Positions 11,936-19,532 of a stretch of DNA of 64,000 nucleotides are shown in pieces. The DNA comes from Noviherbaspirillum saxi (GTDB taxonomy: Bacteria; Pseudomonadota; Gammaproteobacteria; Burkholderiales; Burkholderiaceae_D), in assembly GCF_003591035.1 (NCBI RefSeq), contig NZ_QYUO01000002.1, positions 620,001-684,000 of the forward strand. The letters are read 5' to 3'. Under the pieces are notes generated by a model. The model ran no database searches and was not told the DNA's origin. It saw only the letters and a list, made by a program, of their open reading frames with translations. Position 1 is the stretch's first letter; every line of letters begins with the position of its first letter. Position numbers and translations under genes: made by a program.

Positions 11936-11973
11936 AAGCACGCTCCCCGGATGGGCAGCGTGCTTTATTTTTG
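11936..11973 (+). terminator. Terminator after the first ligase gene
   Basis: AAGCACGCT (11936-11944) pairs with AGCGTGCTT (11957-11965), then TATTTTTG. Good rho-independent form. Confidence 0.85.
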
Positions 11974-12023
11974 CCTGATCGCACCCCCAATCCGTGGAAG
12001 CCCCGCATTTGTTAGAAAAAGTT

Positions 12024-12180
12024 ATCAAGCGCACGCTTGATGAAACTCTACTTGTGCCCTGTCAGGTGATGAAATAAATTTCACTTGTTTTTCAATTACT
12101 TAGGAGGGTAAACAGAAGAAATATTGTGGTAAATGTACTGGAAGGCAACATTAAATAAAACATCAACCAAGCACTTGCTT
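12024..12180. promoter_or_regulatory. Two palindromes before the AraC gene (candidate TetR-type operators)
   Basis: Perfect palindrome ATCAAGCGCACGCTTGAT at 12024-12041 and a related 12-bp one, AAGCACTTGCTT, at 12169-12180. Both have the core CAAGC-N4-GCTTG with small variation. The rest of the 11974-12309 gap is AT-rich, with no gene and no copy of the island promoter; AAGGAGAG before 12310 is the araC ribosome-binding site. The nearby TetR protein is the obvious candidate binder, but this is inference. Confidence 0.45.
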
Positions 12181-12309
12181 TGTAAGCCGCCCTATGTCAC
12201 TCTATTCGCCAACAAAAAGAAAAACAGGTGAAGCAGCAGTTTCTATTCATTAACGGAGACAGATCGCCGTACCGGGGTTTCCCCGTGGTGCGATTTCAAG
12301 GAGAGTGAC

Positions 12310-13149
12310 ATGGCCCAAGCAATGAAGTCGAAAGGCGGAACCGGATCGGCGCAATCCATTCAAGTGAGCAATATGCTTATGCTGATTACGCGCGGACGCG
12401 TAGGCTACATTGGTTTGCTGGGGCGTCCGCAAACCCGGGAATTCGGCTCGCTGGTAGTCTATATTTCGCTCTCATCCCCATTTCAGATACAAGTCGGCAA
12501 TGGGGAGTGGGAAAGAGCCGAGATGTTCGTCGTTGCCCCGGATACCCCCCATCGCATCACGACCAGCGACCGTGTGATCGGCGTCCTCCTGATCGAACCC
12601 GAAACGATCGATCTCGGCAAGCTGCCGCAATGGCTGCAACCCAGCACGCATGCAAGTCAGTGTTTACCGGGCCTGGAACGCGTGCGCGAAGCGTTCCGCT
12701 TACTGCGTAACAAGGAAGTGGACATCGCCCGCGTAAAGGAAGACTTCGACAGATTCTTCCTCGGGCAGGAACTGGCACCACGCAAGCTTGACGCGCGCAT
12801 GATGACGATCGTGGAACGCATTAACCAGGACCCGTGCGGCCTGATAGGTGCGGAAGAATGCGCCAAAATGGTGGGCCTGTCGTTTTCCCGATTCCTTCAT
12901 CTGTTCAAGGAAGACGTAGGAACCACATTCCGCAGTTTCCGCGCTTGGAAGCGCGCCCGCAGTTTTCTCTGGTATGTGAATACTGCATCGAGCCTGACTG
13001 ACATCGCCCTCGATATCGGCTATCCGGATTCCTCGCATTTTAGTCATACCGTCCGCAGGTACTGGGGTCTGACGCCAAAGGATATTCTCGCCGGGTCGCG
13101 CCGTCTGGCTGTTATTAATCATAGCAACGCGCCTGTTTCCTTGACTTGA
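12310..13149 (+). CDS. AraC-family transcriptional regulator
   Basis: 279-aa DNA-binding activator. The N-terminal half has a cupin-like effector region (FVVAPDTPHRITTSD near 79-92). The C-terminal half carries the two helix-turn-helix motifs of the family: a first one around GAEECAKMVGLSFSRF and a second around LTDIALDIGYPDSSHFSHTVRRYWGL, followed by TPKDI. One monomer of such a protein contacts about 16-17 bp, which fits the single 16-bp element found 20 bp upstream of nine -10 boxes in the island. It is therefore the leading candidate activator. The TetR gene follows at once with almost no gap. Confidence 0.93.
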   Translation: MAQAMKSKGGTGSAQSIQVSNMLMLITRGRVGYIGLLGRPQTREFGSLVVYISLSSPFQIQVGNGEWERAEMFVVAPDTPHRITTSDRVIGVLLIEPETIDLGKLPQWLQPSTHASQCLPGLERVREAFRLLRNKEVDIARVKEDFDRFFLGQELAPRKLDARMMTIVERINQDPCGLIGAEECAKMVGLSFSRFLHLFKEDVGTTFRSFRAWKRARSFLWYVNTASSLTDIALDIGYPDSSHFSHTVRRYWGLTPKDILAGSRRLAVINHSNAPVSLT

Positions 13150-13151
13150 AC

Positions 13152-13787
13152 ATGCAAAATGACCACCCAGCGCCGGCAACGGAAAGAAAACTGGCATCCC
13201 CCTCCGTAAAGAGCAGGCGTGCAATCGAGCCGACGGTATCCCGCGACCGTATCTTGCATGCGGCTGCCCGCCTGTTCCGGGAGCGTGGTTATCAGGCAAC
13301 GACGGTCCGGGATATTGCGGAGGCTGTCGGCATCCTATCGGGAAGCCTGTTTTATCACTTTCGCTCAAAGGCAGAAATCCTGCTTGAGATCATGCGCGAA
13401 GCCGCCCTCAGCCTTTGTCTGCGGGCCGAGGATGTATTGACACGGACCGAAGATCCGGCCGAGCGCCTGAAACAGATCATCGACATCGAACTTGAGTGGA
13501 TGGTCGGGGACATCAAAAAGGATTATCTCGCGGTGCTTGTATTCGAGTGGCGTGAAGTGCCGGAATCGGCAATGCCGGAATTTACCCGTCTGCGCGTGCG
13601 CTACCACAGCATTTGGAGGAACGTACTCGAGCAATACGACGAGGCCGTTCCCCTGCGCATACCGGCCGACGCGGCTGCGCGCATTCTGCATGGTGCGCTT
13701 ATGGGAGCCATGACATGGTTCCGTACCTCGGGTCGCTACAGCACAAAAGAATTCCGCGATATGCTGATCAAGCTCGTGCAGGAATAG
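13152..13787 (+). CDS. TetR-family transcriptional regulator
   Basis: 211-aa repressor-type regulator. N-terminal helix-turn-helix with ILHAAARLFRERGYQATTVRD and SGSLFYHFRSKAEIL, then an all-helical ligand-binding domain. Many relatives near acyl-CoA genes sense acyl-CoA thioesters (FadR/PsrA/LiuR types). I chose ATG 13152, 2 bp after the araC stop, over an upstream in-frame TTG that overlaps araC. No strong ribosome-binding site is seen, so translation is probably coupled to araC. Two CAAGC...GCTTG palindromes upstream of araC are possible targets. Confidence 0.93.
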   Translation: MQNDHPAPATERKLASPSVKSRRAIEPTVSRDRILHAAARLFRERGYQATTVRDIAEAVGILSGSLFYHFRSKAEILLEIMREAALSLCLRAEDVLTRTEDPAERLKQIIDIELEWMVGDIKKDYLAVLVFEWREVPESAMPEFTRLRVRYHSIWRNVLEQYDEAVPLRIPADAAARILHGALMGAMTWFRTSGRYSTKEFRDMLIKLVQE

Positions 13788-13810
13788 TTCAACATCAGGG
13801 CTAAACCTTC

Positions 13811-13852
13811 AGCCAATTGACGCAAGATTGTCGTCTCCTCAACTGTTAGCCT
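13811..13852 (+). promoter_or_regulatory. Activator-type promoter, island copy 4 (thiolase)
   Basis: AGCCAATTGACGCAAG at 13811-13826 and -10 TAGCCT at 13847-13852. The stretch just before and through the -10 (CTGTTAGCCTG) closely matches copy 8 (CTGCTAACCTG). Leader about 55 nt to the thiolase ATG. Confidence 0.75.
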
Positions 13853-13911
13853 GCTGTTTTGAAAGGGCGCAGCGCGCGCCTCTCATCACAACTACATGAG
13901 GAGTCCACAAA

Positions 13912-15096
13912 ATGAATGAAGCCGTCATTGTCTCGACAGCGCGCACGCCTGTCGGGCGCGCCTTCCGCGGAGCGCTGAACAACATCAAGTCGCCTACGCT
14001 TCTGGGACATGCGATTCATCATGCGGTCAAACGGGCCGGTATCGATGGCCGGGAGGTCGATGATATCGTGATGGGGACCGTGCTGTCGGCCGGTACTGCA
14101 GGTATGAATCTCGCTCGCCTTGCCGGCATAGCTTCCGGTCTGCCGGACACCGTGTCAGGACAGACGATGGATCGCCAATGTTCATCCGGATTGATGGCGA
14201 TCGCAACGGCAGCCAAGCAGATCATCGTCGATGGCATGCAGGTCGTCGTGGCAGGGGGCCATGAAAACATCTCGGCAGTGCAAAGCCGCTACATGGAATG
14301 GGTGGCCGCTGAAGCCGATCCGGCGGTCGTACAAAAGGTTGCGCAGGCCTACATGCCGATGTTGCAGACGGCAGAATTCGTGTCGCAGAAATACGGCATT
14401 TCGCGCGAGGTGCAGGACGCGTATGCGCTCTCGTCCCAGCTGCGCACAGCGCGTGCGCAGCAGCAGGGCCTGTTCGACGACGAAATCATCCCGATTACCG
14501 CCGACATGGCCATCGTGGACAAAGAAACCAAGGCAGTGTCGTATAAATCCGTGACGCTGGGTCGGGACGAAGGAAACCGTCCCGAGACCACGCTGGAAAG
14601 CCTGCAGGCATTGAAGCCGGTCATCGAGGGCGGTGTTGTTACGGCGGGCAACGCCAGTCAGTTGTCAGATGGCGCCTCCGCTTGTGTCGTGATGGATCGC
14701 CGTACCGCCGAGCGCAAGGGCCTGCATCCATTGGGGATCTACCGCGGCATGGCAGTCGCCGGTTGCGCCCCCGAGGAAATGGGTATTGGACCTATCTATG
14801 CCATTCCCAAACTACTCAGGCAGCATGGCTTAAAGGTGGATGACATCGGCCTGTGGGAACTGAACGAGGCCTTCGCTTGCCAGGTAATTTATTGTCGCGA
14901 TCACCTCGGTATCGACCCGGAAAAGTACAACGTCAACGGAGGCGGAATCTCGATCGGACATCCTTACGGCATGACAGGTGCCCGTCTTGTGGGCCACGCT
15001 CTGCTCGAGGGCAAGCGCAGGGGTGTCAAGTATGTTGTCGTCTCCATGTGTGTGGGAGGCGGGATGGGTGCCGCAGGCCTGTTCGAAGTTGCTTGA
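13912..15096 (+). CDS. Acetyl-CoA acyltransferase (thiolase)
   Basis: Thiolytic cleavage of a 3-oxoacyl-CoA, the final beta-oxidation step. Nucleophile C90 in DRQCSSGL; late His motif GGGISIGHPYGMTGARL; second active-site Cys in SMCVGGGMGAAGLFE. Length 394 aa is normal for degradative thiolases. GAGGAG ribosome-binding site before ATG. It heads a transcription unit with the ligase 23 bp downstream and is preceded by an island promoter, so it likely serves the same catabolic route. Chain-length specificity cannot be read from sequence. Confidence 0.95.
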   Translation: MNEAVIVSTARTPVGRAFRGALNNIKSPTLLGHAIHHAVKRAGIDGREVDDIVMGTVLSAGTAGMNLARLAGIASGLPDTVSGQTMDRQCSSGLMAIATAAKQIIVDGMQVVVAGGHENISAVQSRYMEWVAAEADPAVVQKVAQAYMPMLQTAEFVSQKYGISREVQDAYALSSQLRTARAQQQGLFDDEIIPITADMAIVDKETKAVSYKSVTLGRDEGNRPETTLESLQALKPVIEGGVVTAGNASQLSDGASACVVMDRRTAERKGLHPLGIYRGMAVAGCAPEEMGIGPIYAIPKLLRQHGLKVDDIGLWELNEAFACQVIYCRDHLGIDPEKYNVNGGGISIGHPYGMTGARLVGHALLEGKRRGVKYVVVSMCVGGGMGAAGLFEVA

Positions 15097-15119
15097 GCAG
15101 AGGCAGTGAGGAGATGCAA

Positions 15120-16691
15120 ATGAACTTCCAGACACTGAATGATATCCTCCCTTTTCAGATTGAAAAAAATCCAGGTGCGGTGGCATGCAGCGCGAATGAC
15201 CGCACGTACAGCTTCCAGCTTTTGGAGCAGCACGTTAACCGCATCGGCAACGCACTGCTCAGATTGGGGATCCAGTCCGGTGACCGTGTCGCGTGCCTGA
15301 CCAAACATCACATTGAATGTTTGATGCTGTCACTGGCGGCTTGCAAAATCGGCGCGGTGTGCATGCCGGTGAACTGGCGTCTTGCCGCGCCGGAAATCGA
15401 GTACATCGTAAACAACGGCGAGGCGCGTTTCCTTATGGTGGATGCGGCCTTCCTGCCAGTGGTTGAGCAGGCGAAGCTTCCGGGCGTCCTCAGGACCGTA
15501 TGCACGGAAAATGCAGTTGACGCCGTACCGGGATTCGAATCGTGGTCTGCGGGTGCCGATGCTGACCTGGTGGCAGTGCCTGCCGGACCTGACGATGCAG
15601 CGTTGCAATTGTACTCGTCGGGCACAACAGGTTTGCCGAAAGGCGTAGTGCTTTCCCACCGGGGGCTGCTGTCGACTTGTTCAACCTGCGCGGAGGAGTG
15701 GGTTTTTCAGGGTGACAGCATTCTCGGTAATCCACTACCAACCTTCCATGTCGCCGGCATGACCATGCTGCTACTCCCGCTCTATACGGGCGGGCGGACA
15801 GTCACCTTCCCGGATTTTGATCCGTCCGGGTTCATCGATAGCGTTGGACACCATGGCATTACCCATGCATTTCTGGTTCCGGCCATGTTGCAGTTTATGC
15901 TGAACGCGCCAAACGCGGAGGCCGGCAATTACCAGTCCCTGCGCCTGATTTCCTATGGCGGATCACCCATCAGTGAACGTGTACTGAAGGATGCGATGCG
16001 GGTCTTTAAATGCGGATTCCTGCAGGTTTACGGGCTAACGGAGGTATCGGGGCCTGCCACTTTCCTGCGGCCGGAGGATCATCAACCTGGGGGTGAGCGA
16101 TCCTACCTACTCCGGTCCGCAGGAAAACCAATCGGCGCTGCAGGTTTGAGAATTGTCGATCCCGGTACGCTCGATGACGCACCCGATGGCGAGGTCGGTG
16201 AGGTCTGGATCGAAACCGTCCGGAATTTTAAAGAGTACTGGCGCAATCCAAAGGCCACAGCCGAGGCATTCCCGGAGGGCCGCAACGAACGGGGCGGCTG
16301 GTTCCGATCAGGCGATGCAGGCTATTTGAAGGATGGATACCTGTTTATCCATGACCGCGTGAAGGACATGATCATTTCGGGCGGCGAGAACATTTACCCA
16401 GCCGAAGTGGAGAACGTCCTGATGCAACATCCCGACGTCGCAGACGGCGCCGTGTTTGCGGTACCCGACAATACGTGGGGCGAAGCGGTCAAGGCTGCTG
16501 TGGTTCTGCGCCCGGGCGTCACCTTGACAGAGAAAGAACTCATTGCGTTCATGCGAGAACGTTTAGCCCACTACAAGTGCCCGAAATCCGTGGACTTTGC
16601 TGAGGCTCTGCCGCGTAATCCTTCGGGTAAGTTGCTCAAGCGCGTTCTGCGCGCACCCTATTGGGAACAGCGCGACAGGCTCGTCAGTTGA
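15120..16691 (+). CDS. AMP-forming acyl-CoA synthetase
   Basis: Second CoA ligase of the island, 523 aa. ATP motif YSSGTTGLPKGVVLSH near residue 165, adenine motif QVYGLTEVSG near 308, GDAGYLKDGYLF, then IISGGENIYPAEVE and the catalytic Lys in NPSGKLLK. Start chosen at ATG 15120, with GAGGAG 6 bp upstream; the reading frame is open farther upstream inside the thiolase gene, but that part is not homologous, and ATG 15114 is too close to the ribosome-binding site. Cotranscribed with the thiolase and followed by a terminator. Confidence 0.9.
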   Translation: MNFQTLNDILPFQIEKNPGAVACSANDRTYSFQLLEQHVNRIGNALLRLGIQSGDRVACLTKHHIECLMLSLAACKIGAVCMPVNWRLAAPEIEYIVNNGEARFLMVDAAFLPVVEQAKLPGVLRTVCTENAVDAVPGFESWSAGADADLVAVPAGPDDAALQLYSSGTTGLPKGVVLSHRGLLSTCSTCAEEWVFQGDSILGNPLPTFHVAGMTMLLLPLYTGGRTVTFPDFDPSGFIDSVGHHGITHAFLVPAMLQFMLNAPNAEAGNYQSLRLISYGGSPISERVLKDAMRVFKCGFLQVYGLTEVSGPATFLRPEDHQPGGERSYLLRSAGKPIGAAGLRIVDPGTLDDAPDGEVGEVWIETVRNFKEYWRNPKATAEAFPEGRNERGGWFRSGDAGYLKDGYLFIHDRVKDMIISGGENIYPAEVENVLMQHPDVADGAVFAVPDNTWGEAVKAAVVLRPGVTLTEKELIAFMRERLAHYKCPKSVDFAEALPRNPSGKLLKRVLRAPYWEQRDRLVS

Positions 16692-16720
16692 AGCAAGCAA
16701 TACAGTTTTCTTTTGCCTCC

Positions 16721-16760
16721 GGGTGTCAGCCTTTGAGGGGGCGGAAACGCACCCTTTTTT
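16721..16760 (+). terminator. Terminator after the thiolase-ligase unit
   Basis: GGGTG (16721-16725) pairs with CACCC (16750-16754) enclosing an inner GC-rich stem, followed by six T. It separates the unit from the enoyl-CoA hydratase promoter that follows. Confidence 0.65.
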
Positions 16761-16784
16761 ATTACGCGACATCCTGCTATGTGC

Positions 16785-16826
16785 AGCCAGTTCTCACAAG
16801 ATCGGATGCGCAGTGGCTGATATGCT
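16785..16826 (+). promoter_or_regulatory. Activator-type promoter, island copy 5 (enoyl-CoA hydratase)
   Basis: AGCCAGTTCTCACAAG at 16785-16800 and -10 TATGCT at 16821-16826, same 20-bp gap. Short leader of about 27 nt to ATG 16860. More divergent in the 16-mer than most copies but has the best -10. Confidence 0.65.
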
Positions 16827-16859
16827 GCAAGGGACTCAACTTGGCGGGAAGGAAAAGCG

Positions 16860-17642
16860 ATGGCTGAACTGGTAATGTGTGAAATTGTCGATGGAATCGC
16901 CGCCATTACGCTCAATCGGCCAGACAACGGCAATGCCCTCGATAGCGCGATGGGGCGCGCACTCATTACGGCTGTGAACGAGGTCATCAGCGACAAATCC
17001 GTCCGGACAGTGATGCTGACCGGCAGCGGAAAATCCTTCTGCGTGGGCGGCGACATTGCGGAAATGCGTTCCGCGAACGATCTTTCGGTTCTCATGGAAG
17101 CTGCGATCTCCGAACTGCACGCATTAATTCGCATGTTAAAGAAGCTTCCGATCCCGGTCATCTCCGCGTTGAACGGACCGATCGGCGGCGGGGGCATCGG
17201 TCTGGCGTTATGTGCGGACATCGTGCTCGCTGCTGAATCGATGAAATTGCGTGGAGGCTATTCCGCAATCGGGTTGACGCCCGACCTTGGTGCGTCCTAT
17301 CTTCTTGCAGCAAGGGCCGGTGCTGCCCGTGCGAAGGAAATTCTGTTGATGAACGAGCCGATCGGTGCCAGGCAGTGCCTGGAGTGGGGTATTGTTAATG
17401 CGGTGCTTCCAGATGCGGAGTTGCATAGCGAAGCGTGGAAGCACGCACGGAGACTGGCGTCTGGCGCCTCTCTCTCATTCGGGCGCATCAAGCATCTCGT
17501 CGACGGTGCGGCGACGCGGTCGCTTGACGATCATCTCACGCTGGAGGAAGGCTACATGATCGCCTCCGCGCGGTCGGCGGATGGAAAGGAAGGCGTGGCC
17601 GCATTCATGGAAAAGCGCCGCCCGTACTTCACAGCGAAATGA
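16860..17642 (+). CDS. Enoyl-CoA hydratase/isomerase family protein
   Basis: Crotonase-fold enzyme, 260 aa. ITLNRPDNGNALDSAMG N-terminus; oxyanion-hole segment SFCVGGDIAEM near 59-69; second oxyanion region with NGPIGGGGIGLALCADIVLA near 103-122. The usual catalytic glutamates are not both obvious, because GYSAIGLTPDLGASYLL replaces the PEV-type segment, so it could be an isomerase or hydrolase variant rather than a simple hydratase. Island promoter directly upstream; GGAAGG ribosome-binding site. Confidence 0.88.
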   Translation: MAELVMCEIVDGIAAITLNRPDNGNALDSAMGRALITAVNEVISDKSVRTVMLTGSGKSFCVGGDIAEMRSANDLSVLMEAAISELHALIRMLKKLPIPVISALNGPIGGGGIGLALCADIVLAAESMKLRGGYSAIGLTPDLGASYLLAARAGAARAKEILLMNEPIGARQCLEWGIVNAVLPDAELHSEAWKHARRLASGASLSFGRIKHLVDGAATRSLDDHLTLEEGYMIASARSADGKEGVAAFMEKRRPYFTAK

Positions 17643-17665
17643 CCTAAATTACTTCAAGGAATGAC

Positions 17666-18490
17666 ATGAAAGACGTGTGCGCCGATCTGCTTGAGGAATA
17701 TAACGAACTGGCTGCGCTGGCGGAGAAACTGACGCCAGAGCAATGGCACGCCAAAACAGCATTTTTTGGCTGGACGCCTTGGGACGAGATCGCACACCTG
17801 TGCTTCTTCGACGAAACCGGGCTGCTTGCAGCAACGGATGCCGATGCGTTTGCTGCAAATACCCGAGCGCTGATGACAGAGCTGGGGAAGGGGCGCGAGA
17901 TTAGTGCCATCACGCGGGAAAAGTATGGCGCAATGGATGGCACCAGACTGCTGGTGTATTGGCGTACCCGCTTCGAGGCGTTATCGAATGCCCTTGCGCG
18001 TCTTGATTCAAAGGCGAGGCTGCCATGGTATGGTCCGACGATGAGTGCCCGCTCATTTGCGACGGCCCGCATGATGGAAACCTGGGCACATGGACAGGAT
18101 GTATTCGACATCGTACGCGTGCCACGTCAGCCGTCCCGCCGCCTCAAGCACATTGCCCACATTGGTGCCACCACGTATGGCTGGACCTTCGTCAATCGCA
18201 AGCTCCCAGTCCCGGAACCGGCACCTTACATTGAACTGAGTGCGCCTGGCAACGAGACCTGGACTTGGAATGAGCCGGCGGCCGATAATGCCGTGCGCGG
18301 CAAGGCGGAAGAATTCTGTCTCGTCGTGACGCAGCGCCGGAATATCGCGGATACGCAGCTGCAGGTCACCGGCGTACCCGCTACGTATTGGATGTCCATA
18401 GCTCAGTGTTTTGCCGGGCCACCGGCTACCCCACCTGATCCTGGCGTGCGCGTCGTGCAGTACGACGACGCTGCTTCCATCTCTGGATAA
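17666..18490 (+). CDS. TIGR03084-like protein (DinB/mycothiol-maleylpyruvate-isomerase-like fold)
   Basis: 274-aa cytosolic protein of unknown biochemical role. The N-terminal half looks like the DinB/MDMPI four-helix metal-binding fold: GWTPWDEIAHLCFFDE near 34-49 and a later METWAHGQDVFD with conserved His. The C-terminal half carries ADNAVRGKAEEFCLVVTQRRN, as in SCP2-like C-terminal domains of that family. Sits 23 bp after the hydratase gene, RBS AAGGA, and appears to be in its operon. Such proteins recur next to acyl-CoA genes, so a thiol- or CoA-linked step is possible but unproven. Confidence 0.7.
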   Translation: MKDVCADLLEEYNELAALAEKLTPEQWHAKTAFFGWTPWDEIAHLCFFDETGLLAATDADAFAANTRALMTELGKGREISAITREKYGAMDGTRLLVYWRTRFEALSNALARLDSKARLPWYGPTMSARSFATARMMETWAHGQDVFDIVRVPRQPSRRLKHIAHIGATTYGWTFVNRKLPVPEPAPYIELSAPGNETWTWNEPAADNAVRGKAEEFCLVVTQRRNIADTQLQVTGVPATYWMSIAQCFAGPPATPPDPGVRVVQYDDAASISG

Positions 18491-18495
18491 GACGA

Positions 18496-19377
18496 ATGCC
18501 GTCGATGAGTACGGAAGGCCTGTCGCTGACGTTTTCGCTTCGCGAGGAAATCGACGATAGAATGCGTGCGCTACGCGTAACGTTGGGAGAAAAGACGCCA
18601 TCAGAGTACGCTTTCTCCAACCTTTATCTGTTTCGCCAGGCGCACGATTACCGTTACTTTCCAGGGCCGCTGCCGCGAATTACTGGCAAGACCTACGACG
18701 GCGCCCGCCACGTGCTTCCGCTCTTCGATCCACGCCAGGCGTCACCGGCCGAACTTGCCGAGGTGCTGCGCGACCAGGATTTCCTGTTTCCGGTGGCGGA
18801 AGATACGCTCGCGTCGCTGGACCCAAGCCGGCTTTACTGGACCGATTCGCCCGACGACGCCGATTACTTCTATCCTGCAGAGAACTTCCGGACGTACCGT
18901 GGTGATCTGTTGCGCAAGAAATATAATTTAATGCAGCAGCTGCTCGCCTCATGGCGGATCGACGTAAAGCCCTTAACGGAAGACACTTCGGTTGATGCCG
19001 CTCTGGTCCTCGAGACATGGATGCGAGATAAGAAAAAGCTGCCAGGCGAAGCCGACGACAGTGCCTGTAGCGAAGCCCTTCGGCTGTACCGCCATTTCGG
19101 GATGGAAGGTATCGTTTTCTATGCGGACGAACGTCCCGCCGGCTTTCTCATCGCACAGCCGTTCACCCCGTCCGTCGCCGTCATGCGGTTCGCGAAGGGC
19201 AGCGACGCGTACAAGGGCATCTACCAGTATATGTTCCACCACTATTGCGCAACCAGAAGCCAGCTGCAATGGATCAACTTCGAGCAGGACCTCGGCCTGG
19301 CCAACTTCCGGCAGACCAAGCGTTCCTATCAACCCTCGTCGATGCTGCGCAAATTCCGGGTCCGCGTCCGGACGTAA
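18496..19377 (+). CDS. DUF2156-like (phosphatidylglycerol lysyltransferase C-terminal type) protein
   Basis: 293 aa, GNAT-like acyltransferase fold suggested by PSEYAFSNLYLFR near 33-45, an EDTLASLDPSRLYWTDSPDDADY segment, RGDLLRKKYNLMQQLL, and a late FYADERPAGFLIAQPF strand pair. These match the DUF2156 pattern as I know it. In related full-length enzymes this domain transfers an aminoacyl group to a lipid; here no membrane segments are present. It starts 5 bp after the previous stop, so it belongs to the hydratase operon. The role within a degradative operon is unknown. Weak ribosome-binding site. Confidence 0.6.
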   Translation: MPSMSTEGLSLTFSLREEIDDRMRALRVTLGEKTPSEYAFSNLYLFRQAHDYRYFPGPLPRITGKTYDGARHVLPLFDPRQASPAELAEVLRDQDFLFPVAEDTLASLDPSRLYWTDSPDDADYFYPAENFRTYRGDLLRKKYNLMQQLLASWRIDVKPLTEDTSVDAALVLETWMRDKKKLPGEADDSACSEALRLYRHFGMEGIVFYADERPAGFLIAQPFTPSVAVMRFAKGSDAYKGIYQYMFHHYCATRSQLQWINFEQDLGLANFRQTKRSYQPSSMLRKFRVRVRT

Positions 19378-19418
19378 CATCCGGTCCTTCCACATCCTTG
19401 CGCCTAAACTTATTCATC

Positions 19419-19460
19419 AGCCACTTTACGCAAGACGTTTCGTGCACCGGGTAGTAACTT
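19419..19460 (+). promoter_or_regulatory. Activator-type promoter, island copy 6 (Atu-like block)
   Basis: AGCCACTTTACGCAAG at 19419-19434 and -10 TAACTT at 19455-19460. About 70 nt to the ATG of the carboxylase beta gene, heading the longest operon of the island. Confidence 0.7.
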
Positions 19461-19532
19461 TCATATACACGAAGCGATGCGCATTCCGCAAATCGAGATT
19501 TGCATTTTGGGTACCTTTACTCCACATACAAC

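Noticed and set aside
13146..13151. TTG start two codons before the chosen TetR ATG
   Set aside because: It lies within the araC stop region and gives no better ribosome-binding site than ATG 13152.
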